From positions 1-64,000 of the IMG/VR virus record IMGVR_UViG_3300031758_000011: DNA of 64,000 nucleotides; one strand, 5' to 3'. Numbering within the stretch: the stretch's first letter is position 1; each line of letters starts with the position of its first letter. The notes under the pieces were generated by a model. The model did no database searches and was not told the DNA's origin. It saw nothing but the letters and a program-made list of their open reading frames with translations. The translations under genes were made by a program, and so were the position numbers. Shown one piece after another: positions 26,201 through 32,908 of this stretch. This stretch comes from a virus.

Positions 26201-26988
26201 ATATTGTTAAAGAACTTAAAAATGGTATTCAAAATAAACAAGCAGCTCTAGATTTAGCTATTAAGTTACAGAAAAAAGGTAATGATTTATGTATATGGGT
26301 TAGAGGTCCTAAAGGCTGTGAAAAAAAAGGTGGTATACCTAAAAGTCAGTATGTTGCAAATATACTATCATACGCTAAAGTATCTGGTAGTAATATATGG
26401 AAACCAAAAACTGGCTCTAAGAGTAATGAAAATTCAAAACCAAAAAAACTATCTAACAATTCAGATAAAAAAGGTTTAATTATTTATGGTGGTATCGCGC
26501 CATATGGTGCTTCATGGATAAAAGAACAATGGATAGCTGCTGGATTAGGAACTAATATTGTTAATTATAAAATAATATTTGAAGAATATAATGGTAGAAC
26601 TGTTGAGAAAATAAAAGCGGCAAATCCAGATTATAAATTTGTTGGGGTGTTTGGTTTCTCTGGTGGTGGACCTAAAATATGGCCATACGCTACAACCGAT
26701 GAATTTAAATTTGTTGGATTAATTGACCCATCAACTAGCGCTAATGATTTAACAAATTATGCTTCTAATAGTTGGGGTGATAATGTTAGAATTATGTTAA
26801 ACCCTAGCGTGTGGACTGGACAATATAAAGCAATTGGTGATAGATTAGCTAAAATAAAAGCTGGTAAAACTGATAAAAATTCTGACATTTATCAAAATAG
26901 GGATTACATATACCCAGTTAATGATAAACATATTGATATACCGTTAAAATTCTTTAATAAATTTAACGATATTATAGATAATTTGTAA
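20227..26988 (+). CDS. Giant baseplate hub/spike with M15 peptidase, lysozyme-like and alpha/beta-hydrolase modules
   Basis: A 2253-residue virion protein. Residues 1-1600 look like a hub: an N-terminal domain with GITSIDIEFNSSYAPLITIN, FQLPYPLFELEIKGFYGLPV, and a C-terminal part with MMGNAMIQPMMYFQLDNIPM followed by FHGAYMITSVSHSL. A Gly/Ser linker lies near 1630-1650. Residues 1690-1840 form a VanY-type D-Ala-D-Ala peptidase (M15) with H1763 and D1770 in KSYHGWGLAVDW and H1831 in AWHWEYH. Residues 1915-2060 resemble a phage muramidase/transglycosylase module (E1942 in WRQAEGGKATWNPLNSIQ, then the GVKNY motif). Residues 2085-2253 have an alpha/beta-hydrolase layout: S2145 in FGFSGGG, D2167 in LIDPS, H2235 in DKHID. 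Together these could open peptidoglycan and an ester-linked layer during entry. Domain calls 1 and 2 are good; the third is moderately sure. Confidence 0.8.
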   Translation: MNQKKNGIGCAAGRVNIVDPNDFYGFDSSDNIPVALEDLSISVKLTSSKKGRTVLTKEGDKSKASANTSGTIAVNFIEGSVIGNDGKKHLTTKYTDLVSIETDAENDETLGITSIDIEFNSSYAPLITINFIDVRGSSIFQNEYRIKNSESKYTTFFQLPYPLFELEIKGFYGLPVKYCLHMYKFNSKFNSKTGNFEITANFVGYTYAMLSDMLIGYLKAVGETEQGIRRYEIYNEGRATKVLTLGELSRQIGKINPDLENVNEEEGGDYQAANESIGILDDIYGEIDSLGSNIDKDASTKTVFDFIVLKKDDINKDFVKNKIEEEYQKKVFNKDDEECLVLQYNEKSPSNVIVTANWVFKYDTTGKGNRLYKNLSLKKLENATDTELKSYFGNYTTNDQTLNDLKDCLSKYHTSLSDTEAFDVIDMRLLKEILKNKKDKAIKRKNDEKSALADSYKDKVKSRLGFDPTSRTIIECFTAAIEVLCECIFEVATATANHTQRTTELKKAFKLEGGSSKNSDIKGKKLESNDYLPWPAYQEYDVDKKAYVEKYLGSSSLIDNAYENIDEVKFIDDLHAAFKKAQQKDEAAAAALDNSEITSWFAVNPMDLKEYSENKPYTRFKPQTADDVCAVLLIRAMTLLGYTNDYRTLSEEEIKAFAKIEAQAILRDIEDTEDKKIKRGLTQKTTTEIISTQAAVNGKRPDANRPVLTNDGTNYLYTYLYKDTLLRVLPVNKGFIEEGWGNPNNTSVDIKKVLKEEKADEGFVFLTNYSSSSNVEPLKTNPRYKADDGGVYLKIINPDDISAGQLPSEISGDNTIILEGLKKEEISNSTDAQAAGFNSLGSQFGIQEFVNLNYNSNDVPTEDSFKYVFYRNSYNRPYNIKGLSLTKTKTYEQRTGKKGSTSSSLSYLTGTNTNNAIDTILFSQPNSTNQDSTNNDLYGKVGLNRLFLTSASNDITYPYIFLDDNFPSSLFGSHFYYKLKFSVVENSKGKTFEASRPARAMAFLHTLPFNIDINGKPDPFGKPEILNTFRYKGGIIHAPKLWCAYVGSVLWRNDKRDPIIENGLIVGGGSGKKDPIYWDGKGNLGGVLEDEYFPFNFSVENYDIEKNDIINRLPIQVIDEFIRIFFEFTNGDGPTEWLGLRKELEIFDTRNKTPQNFITFTEKMGEVGKTYNDMFNYSGVNTDIIKKNYYIVCNIGSKDDLWLALKDSCDATDNLIKAMREELIILNNNYKIWSDAATTTERSLIRVKMTTLETYLNEVTSVFKENEDSLNKAKEDKRLDNTIFGTSNKDEIKLGLYRTCKNIYDKWLAGAKNIDSLMFQCGNGTRSDVDGNLGKKYGNNRPRLIDSFRFVSRAFSDIGDLLYIDPTPIQDWIGNNTNMSSYEAITSILASNNFEFIALPNFINFNNKENIESIFKPFDYFADSSVSGSCGPSFVCVYTGQRSQHLDYYDNEYEDDGFDLRCDRNGNVDPTVPEDFTSEDNAEYEEKVGSFVVRYSQQNQNIFKDITLDQSEFTETDETLQIQDDIAQKGYENSKTYMGQNIYNVYAVRSYTAEIEMMGNAMIQPMMYFQLDNIPMFHGAYMITSVSHSLVPNSMKTKFKGVRIKYTKTPLVTAKEVYENMIENSDMSNSDSSSNNNGSGGSGGSGGKAASGTYEPIVATLIENGVSNGYIDEGKKYGSVTTKKVTGGSKKYFNITAPKQYLIAEAAVAFDKMFDDFGDWMLANGFKKNAQGKFGHISSLYRSYATQASMKSKIKAKAGKSYHGWGLAVDWFWNNKQGEIAAPFNNAGTPKKYFGFDINPAMKWLYDNSYKYGIINPGWAKDGVGYDEAWHWEYHGTSAICLVKANPNVVGGYKIPVSDSDTYYSFVKNPKKSDGSENVFSKTSCKGVYVKADGTDNEDGPKGAVETTENETLNFFKKLLKKLDAPETEGNLIWLKAWRQAEGGKATWNPLNSIQPMNNATNYNDNGVKNYKTEADGLDATYKTITNGSYPNIVKELKNGIQNKQAALDLAIKLQKKGNDLCIWVRGPKGCEKKGGIPKSQYVANILSYAKVSGSNIWKPKTGSKSNENSKPKKLSNNSDKKGLIIYGGIAPYGASWIKEQWIAAGLGTNIVNYKIIFEEYNGRTVEKIKAANPDYKFVGVFGFSGGGPKIWPYATTDEFKFVGLIDPSTSANDLTNYASNSWGDNVRIMLNPSVWTGQYKAIGDRLAKIKAGKTDKNSDIYQNRDYIYPVNDKHIDIPLKFFNKFNDIIDNL

Positions 26989-27017
26989 TTAATTAAATAA
27001 ATTTGTAATTTTGATGT

Positions 27018-27656
27018 ATGAAGATTGCAAATATAGTTACAAAAAATAAGATAGACATATCTGAACAATTTAATATAGTAGAATCCATGGATAATATTAT
27101 CCATGGATTACCTACATTGATTGTAGGTTTTGATATCGTAAATAATTTATATCCAGATTTTGATATTTTAGATATTAAAGTTGAAGACAACATATATTGG
27201 ACCTTTAAGAAAAATGAGAAAAGGGATAAATATGAAGAAGATTTAAATTGGTTTGTTCAAAAAGTTTATGACGATTTAGTTAAAAACAGTTCTTATATAT
27301 TTGTTGATGTTATACAATATAGTAAATTAACGTTAACAAAAATAATTAAAAAAATAATTTCTTTTGATAAAATAGTAACATATCATACATCCGATATGTT
27401 GTATATTAATGGCGATAATTTCATATTTGGCATTGATTTAAAACTAATGAAATATGTTGGTTTTGATGAAAATAAAATAATTAATAAAATTAAAAAAATA
27501 AGTATTGTTTTTTTGAGTGATAACGAAATAATTATAGAATATAAAAAGTATGTTGAAGACCTAGGATTGCCTAATAAATACATACCATACCTATACTCTA
27601 TAACACATGACGAAAAAGATATTACTAGCAGCATTCATATTCCCAGAGAGAGTTGA
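27018..27656 (+). CDS. Conserved-looking unknown protein
   Basis: A 212-residue Ile/Lys/Asp-rich soluble protein. Features: HGLPTLIVGFDIVNNLYPDF, ILDIKVEDNIYWTFKKNEKR, DKYEEDLNWFV, and later YHTSDMLYINGDNFIFGIDL. The mix of beta strands and amphipathic helices looks like a compact alpha/beta domain, but I recognise no catalytic motif. The gene contains a perfect 28-base palindrome near codon 22. TAAATTTG at 26998-27005 matches the -7 type box, but without a well-spaced TTG. Its 3' end overlaps the next gene by 50 bases, so the two are probably translated together and may work as a pair. Confidence 0.65.
   Translation: MKIANIVTKNKIDISEQFNIVESMDNIIHGLPTLIVGFDIVNNLYPDFDILDIKVEDNIYWTFKKNEKRDKYEEDLNWFVQKVYDDLVKNSSYIFVDVIQYSKLTLTKIIKKIISFDKIVTYHTSDMLYINGDNFIFGIDLKLMKYVGFDENKIINKIKKISIVFLSDNEIIIEYKKYVEDLGLPNKYIPYLYSITHDEKDITSSIHIPRES
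27082..27109. repeat. Perfect 28-base palindrome inside a coding region
   Basis: AATCCATGGATAAT is followed directly by its reverse complement ATTATCCATGGATT. In RNA this could form a hairpin early in the gene at 27018; in DNA it could be a dimer binding site or cruciform. Flanking bases do not extend the symmetry. Confidence 0.85.
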
Positions 27657-28008
27657 ATGGTTTTTAAGCTATTTGAAAAATAAATTTAACATTGACAAAA
27701 AGTTTGTTTTTTGTTTTAAAAACTTAGATGATGAGTCTAAAGTTATCATAACATTTAAATTGACGTTGATTGATGATAAACCATTAGACTTAAAAAATCT
27801 ATTCCCTAGTGCGTTACCAATCCATAAAAAAGGTAGTACTATCTATACAATAAATGCATTAAATAAATTAATCGAAGAAACTAACCCTAATTCAATAGGC
27901 AACATTGATTATAAATCAATTAAAATTAATTGGGATGATTATAAAGATAAATTTATATTAACAAACAATAATAAATTAACCTTTTTAAACATAACACGTA
28001 TTTTTTAG
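27607..28008 (+). CDS. Unknown protein overlapping upstream gene
   Basis: A 133-residue protein starting MTKKILLAAFIFPERVEWFL and including KFVFCFKNLDDESKVIITFK and ALPIHKKGSTIYTINALNKL. The start at 27607 overlaps the preceding gene by 50 bases in the +1 frame. Family-like sequence (FIFPERVEWFLSYLKN) is encoded by the overlap, so the start is likely right. No known motif is evident. It lies between spike and replication genes in a cluster of small unknowns. Confidence 0.65.
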   Translation: MTKKILLAAFIFPERVEWFLSYLKNKFNIDKKFVFCFKNLDDESKVIITFKLTLIDDKPLDLKNLFPSALPIHKKGSTIYTINALNKLIEETNPNSIGNIDYKSIKINWDDYKDKFILTNNNKLTFLNITRIF

Positions 28009-28018
28009 TTTTATTTGA

Positions 28019-28026
28019 TATTTATA
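28019..28026 (+). promoter_or_regulatory. TATTTATA box upstream of gene at 28059
   Basis: TATTTATA ends 32 bases before the ATG at 28059 and follows the stop of the preceding gene by 10 bases. Confidence 0.35.
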
Positions 28027-28058
28027 ATATATGATAACAATTAATTAACTAATTGTAT

Positions 28059-28250
28059 ATGGAAACAAACAATAAACAAAACGATAAAGAAAAAAATTTA
28101 AATTCATCATTAGATGCTTATTTAAATCAAGGGAACGACCCAAATATGGATTGTAGTTCTGGTGTATGTGTAATTAAAGGTGATAAAAGTTTAGTTGAAC
28201 GTATCAACAAGAAAATAATAACAGAAGACGGTAGACAATTATTATTCTAA
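28059..28250 (+). CDS. Small unknown protein with Cys pair
   Basis: A 63-residue acidic protein; I start it at ATG 28059 (METNNKQNDK), since the in-frame TTG two codons upstream is an unlikely start. The middle has MDCSSGVCVIKGDKSLVERI, with two cysteines four residues apart, and the end reads ITEDGRQLLF. It lies 4 bases ahead of the acidic protein at 28255 and is probably co-translated with it. Function unknown. Confidence 0.6.
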   Translation: METNNKQNDKEKNLNSSLDAYLNQGNDPNMDCSSGVCVIKGDKSLVERINKKIITEDGRQLLF

Positions 28251-28254
28251 TAAT

Positions 28255-29007
28255 ATGAAAAAAAGTAAAAAAATTAACCCAGAATTATTAAAAGAAGAAC
28301 TTAAAAAATTTAGATTGTTATCTGAATATTCTTTTTATATGGGTGAAGACATTCAAGGTTACGATAAAGACGAAAAAGATATTATTTTAGGTGATGAAGC
28401 TATTGTGGATGAAGCTGAAGAAGAAGATGTTGAAACTGATTTACCAGTTGATGCATCTGAAGTACCTTCTGAAGACCCAGAAGCAGCACCAGTTGATGAT
28501 ACAGAAGTACCTCCAGTTGATGACGCTCCACCAGCTGAAGAACCAATAATGGATGAACCAGCACCAGCTGAAGAACCAATAATGGATGAACCAGTAATGG
28601 ATGAACCAGCACCATCAAGCGATGAAGTTGAAGTTGACGTTACATCAATTGTTAAAGGAACTGAAGAAGCTAAAGCGGCAGCAGAAGCAGCTAACTCTAA
28701 TGCTGAAACGTTATTAAAGAAATTGGATGATTTAGAATCTAGAATTTCAAACATGGATGCTTTGGGTAGTAAAATAAGTGAATTAGAATTAGAATTCAAA
28801 AAAAGAAACCCAACTCCAGTTGAAAAACAAAGTTTAATTTCTTTAAAAGGTTACCCTTTCAATATTCCAATTAGTAAGTATTGGGATGACAAAGAAGAAA
28901 CAGATGAAAAAGAAAAAGAATATGTATTAACTCAAAAAGACGTTGATGAATTTAGCGATGAAGAAATCAAGAATAGTTTTGATGAGTATGAAGAAGAAGA
29001 TATTTAA
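28255..29007 (+). CDS. Acidic Pro/Glu-repeat protein, unknown
   Basis: A 250-residue very acidic protein. Residues 45-125 are Asp/Glu/Pro/Ala-rich with PAEEPIMDEPA repeats encoded by a 33-base DNA repeat; residues 128-185 form a predicted coiled coil (AETLLKKLDDLESRISNMDA). A distinct C-terminal block contains SLKGYPFNIPISKYWDD and an acidic end. This order (flexible acidic region, coiled coil, short conserved tail) is seen in scaffold-like or assembly proteins, but no family is recognised. It ends a small unit closed by a strong terminator. Confidence 0.6.
   Translation: MKKSKKINPELLKEELKKFRLLSEYSFYMGEDIQGYDKDEKDIILGDEAIVDEAEEEDVETDLPVDASEVPSEDPEAAPVDDTEVPPVDDAPPAEEPIMDEPAPAEEPIMDEPVMDEPAPSSDEVEVDVTSIVKGTEEAKAAAEAANSNAETLLKKLDDLESRISNMDALGSKISELELEFKKRNPTPVEKQSLISLKGYPFNIPISKYWDDKEETDEKEKEYVLTQKDVDEFSDEEIKNSFDEYEEEDI
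28531..28593 (+). repeat. 33-base tandem repeat in the acidic protein
   Basis: A unit encoding PAEEPIMDEPA is present at 28531-28563 and again, nearly complete, at 28564-28593, followed by a partial PVMDEPA copy. Length may vary among relatives by slippage. Confidence 0.75.
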
Positions 29008-29011
29008 ATAG

Positions 29012-29036
29012 AAATCCTCTTAATTGAGGATTTTTT
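29012..29036 (+). terminator. Rho-independent terminator before gp32 region
   Basis: AAATCCTC/GAGGATTT stem with loop TTAATT and a T-run, directly after the acidic gene and before the tandem promoters of gp32. It separates structural from replication transcription. Confidence 0.85.
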
Positions 29037-29054
29037 ATTTTTATAAAAAAAAAT

Positions 29055-29085
29055 TTGCATTTAGTGAATTAATGTAGTATATTAG
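29055..29085 (+). promoter_or_regulatory. Host-type promoter, distal site for gp32
   Basis: TTG at 29055-29057 and TATATTAG at 29078-29085 with 20 bases between. It is weaker than the proximal site because the -33 box lacks AC and the -7 box has A in place of the third T of TTTG. Confidence 0.45.
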
Positions 29086-29111
29086 GAACAATAAAATTTA
29101 TGTTTAAGTAC

Positions 29112-29141
29112 TTGACTTTTTCAGATTTTAGAGTATATTTA
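29112..29141 (+). promoter_or_regulatory. Host-type promoter, proximal site for gp32
   Basis: TTGAC begins at 29112 and TATATTTA occupies 29134-29141 with 19 bases between TTG and TAT. With the distal site it forms a tandem pair suited to strong early synthesis of the single-stranded DNA-binding protein and the replication genes downstream. Confidence 0.65.
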
Positions 29142-29195
29142 ATTTAAATTTTAGAAGTATAATAAATAAGTAATAATAAAAAAAAAAGAGTAAAA

Positions 29196-30125
29196 ATGAG
29201 TAATCAAAAAGACACGCTATCAGAAATGTTAGCACAGTACGAAAAGAACAATGCGCCTAAGTTCGAAAAAAAGGCTGAAAAGGTTTACGACCTTAAAAAT
29301 TATTTCAACACTTACATCAAAGAAGGTGTAAAAAGTGCAGTTAAAGAAATCAGAATTTTACCGACACAAGATGGTTCTTCACCATTCGTAGAAGTTCATG
29401 GTCACAAAGTATTAGTTGACGGTGAGTACAAAACTTTTGCATGTTTAAAACATGAAAAGAATGAGCCATGTCCATTTTGTGAGGCTTACGATGCGTTAAG
29501 AGCAACTGGTAAAGAATCTGACAAAGAATTAGCTAAAAAGTACAAAGCACGTCAAATGTATGTTGTTAAAGTAATTGACAGAGAACATGAAGACGAAGGA
29601 GTTAAGTTCTGGAGATTTAATCATGATTATCGTAAAGAGGGTGTTTATGATAAAATTCATGGAGTTTTAACAGCGTTAAAAACAAACCGTAATTTTACAG
29701 ACCCAGAATCTGGTAGAGATTTAGCTATTACTATTAATAGAAACCAAAATAATGTACCAGTAGTTTCTGCAATTGTTGCACTAGATTCAACACCATTACA
29801 TACTGACAATGAATTGAAAGAAGAATGGTTATCTGATGCAAGAACTTGGGAAGACGTTTATTCAGTTAAATCTTACGAGTATTTAGAAATCATTGTAAAA
29901 GGTGGAATTCCAGTATGGGATAAAGATGAGAAAAAATTTGTTGACAAAGAAGCTTTGAAAAACAATACAACATCTGAAAACGCAAAAATGGAAGAAGAAT
30001 TAACAATGGGAGTTGAAAATGTAAAAGCTAGTATCCAAACTGCTTCTACAACTAAAACTGAACCAGTTGCTAGTGAAACCACTTCAACATCTGACGAAGA
30101 TGATGATTATGATTTACCTTTCTAA
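29196..30125 (+). CDS. 32: Single-stranded DNA-binding protein (T4 gp32-like)
   Basis: Coats single-stranded DNA during replication and recombination. The 309-residue length is close to T4 gp32 (301). H70, C83, C92 and C95 reproduce the spacing of the T4 zinc ligands (H64, C77, C87, C90) in the segment CLKHEKNEPCPFCEAYD. An OB-fold-type core follows (KARQMYVVKVIDREHEDEGV, FWRFNHDYRKEGVYDKI). The N-terminus is short and polar, and the C-terminus is a flexible Ser/Thr region ending DEDDDYDLPF, the acidic tip that recruits partner proteins. The gene opens the replication block, behind tandem host-type promoters and ahead of uvsX, and ends at a terminator. Firm identification. Confidence 0.95.
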   Translation: MSNQKDTLSEMLAQYEKNNAPKFEKKAEKVYDLKNYFNTYIKEGVKSAVKEIRILPTQDGSSPFVEVHGHKVLVDGEYKTFACLKHEKNEPCPFCEAYDALRATGKESDKELAKKYKARQMYVVKVIDREHEDEGVKFWRFNHDYRKEGVYDKIHGVLTALKTNRNFTDPESGRDLAITINRNQNNVPVVSAIVALDSTPLHTDNELKEEWLSDARTWEDVYSVKSYEYLEIIVKGGIPVWDKDEKKFVDKEALKNNTTSENAKMEEELTMGVENVKASIQTASTTKTEPVASETTSTSDEDDDYDLPF

Positions 30126-30134
30126 AAACTAAAC

Positions 30135-30163
30135 AAAAAGGACTGAGAAATTGGTCCTTTTTT
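30135..30163 (+). terminator. Terminator/attenuator between gp32 and uvsX
   Basis: Stem AAAAAGGAC/GTCCTTTTT with a 10-base loop and T-run lies 10 bases after the gp32 stop. It probably lets gp32 be made in excess over uvsX. Confidence 0.75.
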
Positions 30164-30198
30164 GTTCTAAAATAACACAAGTTTTAATAACAAAAAGA

Positions 30199-31302
30199 AT
30201 GGCTAAAAAACCAGAAAAAAAAGGTATAGAAAAGAAACCTTTTAACTTAAATGATTTTAAAAAAAATAATCAGATGGATACCGCTGTTAAGATGAAAGAA
30301 TTAACATGGATTCCATTATCTGATGCATTCTTTGAAGCTTTGAAAATACCTGGTATTCCTAGAGGGTATTTTACAAGTTTTAGAGGATATTCAAACACTG
30401 GTAAATCTACAGCGATTTATGAAGCTGTGGCTGGCGCTCAAAAAATTGGTGATTTACCAATTATTATTGATACAGAAACAAACTGGGATTGGGAGCATGC
30501 TAAAAATATTGGAGTACAATTTGAAGAAGTTGTTGATGAAGAAACTGGTGAAATAATTGACTATGTAGGTGATTTCCTTTTCTTCCAATCAGAAGATTTA
30601 GTAGAAAGATATTCATGTTTAGATTACTCTAACGGTAAAATGGGTACTAAAGCATTAAGAGATGAACCAGTAATTGAAGATATCGCTAGATTAATGACTG
30701 AATTATTGGATGCACAACAAGCTGATGAATTACCTAGAGATTTAGTATTTTTATGGGATTCAGTTGGTTCTATTAACGGTTTCAAATCAGTAATGTCTAA
30801 ATCATCTAACAACCAATGGAACGCTGGTTCAATGGAAGCTGCTTTCAAATCATTGGTTAACCATAGAATACCAGCATCTAGACGTGAAGGTAAAAAATAC
30901 ACAAACACATTTGCTGTAGTGCAAAAAATATGGTTAGATAACGAAAACAAAGTTATTAAACATAAAGGTGGTGAAGCGTTTTTCTATTCACCAAGAATCA
31001 TTATCCATTATGGTGGTATATTATCACACAGCACAACTAAATTAAAAGCGACAGCTGGTGGTGAAACTTATCAATTTGGTATTGAAACTAAAGTACGTTG
31101 TGAGAAAAATCAAGTTAATGGTGTTGAAGAACATGGTGTTTTAGCGTCTACACCACATGGATATTGGAATCCAGATAAGATTGAAGCTTACAAAAAAGAA
31201 CATAAAGATTATATATTATCTAAGTTAAACACACCACTTAGTGAGTTCATTATTGAAAAAGAAGAAAATACTGGGTTTAATGAAGATGATATGCATGAGT
31301 AA
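30199..31302 (+). CDS. uvsX: RecA-like recombinase UvsX
   Basis: Strand-exchange ATPase for recombination-dependent replication and repair. I start it at ATG 30199 (MAKKPEKKG); an upstream TTG at 30151 lies inside the terminator and is unlikely. The 367-residue protein has a Walker A motif GYSNTGKST (G63, K69), a Walker B strand LVFLWDSVGSI, the DTETNWDWEHAKNIG segment after strand 2, and the RecA-fold loop region NQWNAGSMEAAFKSL. The C-terminus is acidic. It lies between gp32 and RNase H, as part of a replication operon. Firm. Confidence 0.93.
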   Translation: MAKKPEKKGIEKKPFNLNDFKKNNQMDTAVKMKELTWIPLSDAFFEALKIPGIPRGYFTSFRGYSNTGKSTAIYEAVAGAQKIGDLPIIIDTETNWDWEHAKNIGVQFEEVVDEETGEIIDYVGDFLFFQSEDLVERYSCLDYSNGKMGTKALRDEPVIEDIARLMTELLDAQQADELPRDLVFLWDSVGSINGFKSVMSKSSNNQWNAGSMEAAFKSLVNHRIPASRREGKKYTNTFAVVQKIWLDNENKVIKHKGGEAFFYSPRIIIHYGGILSHSTTKLKATAGGETYQFGIETKVRCEKNQVNGVEEHGVLASTPHGYWNPDKIEAYKKEHKDYILSKLNTPLSEFIIEKEENTGFNEDDMHE

Positions 31303-31355
31303 ACTTATGTAAATAGAATAGATAGAATAGTGTTTAACTTTTAAAAAATTATGCT

Positions 31356-32408
31356 GTGAATAAAAGACCTCCAAGAAATGGTGAAACAGTTAAAAAAATA
31401 AAAAATACATTATTGGTAGATGGCAACGCCCTTTTTAAAAGGGCTTTTGCTGGTGCCAAAGATGAATACAACGACAAAGGAGAATTTGTCGGTGGTTTAT
31501 ACCAATTTATCACGCTAGTTAGAAAAATGCTAGTGGAAGATTTATACCATCAAGTCTATATATTTTGGGATGGTAAATTAAGCGGTTTAGAGAGGTTTAA
31601 AATATACAACCCATACAAGAGTAACCGCAACAAAGATTTCGTTAATCTAACAGAAACTATTGACGAAGAACAAGCAATTCAATTAGGGAAAATTTGGACT
31701 TACTTAAATGAATTTTATGTAAGACAATTTAACTATGACTATATTGAAGGTGATGACCTAATAGCATATTATTGCCTTAATAAAGACCAAAATGAGAAAA
31801 TAACTATTTGTACCAATGATACAGATATGGCTCAACTAATTAACGAAGATGTAAAAATTTATTTCCTACATATTAAAGAATATGTTGATATTAATAACTT
31901 TTCTTCATACTTTAGTTATCATGTCGGAAATGCTGCGTTAATTAAAACAATGATTGGCGACACTTCAGATGTGATAAAAGGGATAAAAGGGTTAGGGTTA
32001 AAAACATTACTAGAACATTTCCCACAATTGAAAGAAAGAGTATTAACTTTAAATGAAATAATAGATGAGGCAAAAAGAATCCAAGAAGAAAGACTAGAAC
32101 AAAAAAAGAAACCTTTAGCGGTTTTACACAACATCATTAATGGGATTACTGATGGTGTACAAGGTGATAAGATTTATGAAATAAACTATAAACTAGTAAA
32201 TCTAAAATCCCCAATGATTTCAGAAAATGCAATAATTGAATTAGAGTTGTTAAAAAATGGTACGTTAGAAGGTACTGATAGAGACATTAAAAAAATAGCA
32301 CAATACATGCATGAAGATGGAATCGATAAAATTTTAGGTGAAGTAAGAAATGAAGATTACTTAGTACCTTTTAAAAAACTAATAGAAAGAGAAAGAAAAT
32401 TAATTTAA
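31356..32408 (+). CDS. rnh: 5'-3' exonuclease / RNase H (T4 Rnh-like)
   Basis: A FEN-family nuclease that removes Okazaki RNA primers. N-terminal LLVDGNALFKRAF (D22), later IEGDDLIAYY, TNDTDMAQL and GDTSDVIKGIKGLGLKT (helix-3-turn-helix) are the metal-binding and DNA-binding elements of the PIN/FEN fold. At 350 residues it is longer than T4 RNase H (305). The start is GTG 31356, because ATG 31351 runs into TGA after one codon and no in-frame ATG precedes the first motif. The ATG-CTG-TGA triplet overlaps the GTG, possibly a tiny leader. Family call is firm; the start is fairly sure. Confidence 0.88.
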   Translation: MNKRPPRNGETVKKIKNTLLVDGNALFKRAFAGAKDEYNDKGEFVGGLYQFITLVRKMLVEDLYHQVYIFWDGKLSGLERFKIYNPYKSNRNKDFVNLTETIDEEQAIQLGKIWTYLNEFYVRQFNYDYIEGDDLIAYYCLNKDQNEKITICTNDTDMAQLINEDVKIYFLHIKEYVDINNFSSYFSYHVGNAALIKTMIGDTSDVIKGIKGLGLKTLLEHFPQLKERVLTLNEIIDEAKRIQEERLEQKKKPLAVLHNIINGITDGVQGDKIYEINYKLVNLKSPMISENAIIELELLKNGTLEGTDRDIKKIAQYMHEDGIDKILGEVRNEDYLVPFKKLIERERKLI

Positions 32409-32419
32409 AAATAGAATAT

Positions 32420-32908
32420 ATGAGCGCAGAAAAAGAAAACAGCCCAAAAAAGTTCGAAGAACAAAGATTTGAATTTGTATTGTACATTAACAACAATATC
32501 ATTTGTCAAAGATATTTCAACATTCGTGATTACAATGAAGAAATTTTAAAGTCGTTTGAGTTAAAAGAGTTAGTAGACAGAATTACTGGTCTTAGTAATG
32601 GTGATTTTGGTGGTTTAGGTATCATACCTAAGTATCTTCAAAAGAAATCTATGGAATACTTATGGGGTAACTATAACCCATACATGGTGCAAACTGAAGA
32701 ATCAGCAAAACCGACAAGTGATAAAATAGATAATTTCCAATTTGAAATTAAAGTTGATAAAAAAACTGTTATTAAAAGTGAGTTTAGTGGAAACTTATTT
32801 CCACCAAAAGTAAGGTATTCAGTTGATGTTAGAGAGATTATTCCATCTATCATGAATGAGATTAGAAATTACTTTAGTCAAAAAACATATACGATGGTTG
32901 GCGCTTAG
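32420..32908 (+). CDS. Unknown replication-block protein
   Basis: A 162-residue protein between RNase H and the helicase, with EQRFEFVLYINNNIICQRYF, NIRDYNEEILKSFELKELVD and RYSVDVREIIPSIMNEIRNY. It probably forms an alpha/beta fold with a disordered N-terminus. It does not resemble the gp59 helicase loader in any way I can see, though the position is the same as where a loader could be found. The stop codon lies in the loop of a strong hairpin. Confidence 0.65.
   Translation: MSAEKENSPKKFEEQRFEFVLYINNNIICQRYFNIRDYNEEILKSFELKELVDRITGLSNGDFGGLGIIPKYLQKKSMEYLWGNYNPYMVQTEESAKPTSDKIDNFQFEIKVDKKTVIKSEFSGNLFPPKVRYSVDVREIIPSIMNEIRNYFSQKTYTMVGA

Noticed and set aside
26998-27005. TAAATTTG as a host-type promoter for the gene at 27018
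   Set aside because: The -7 match is good but no TTG lies 17-23 bases upstream; the nearest is only 12 bases away.
28359-28799. 146-codon Ser-rich minus-strand frame
   Set aside because: It is the complement of the acidic Pro/Glu repeat gene; its repeats simply mirror those of the real gene.
30151-30198. TTG-initiated extension of UvsX
   Set aside because: The extension lies in the gp32 terminator hairpin and is not RecA-like; ATG 30199 is a better start.
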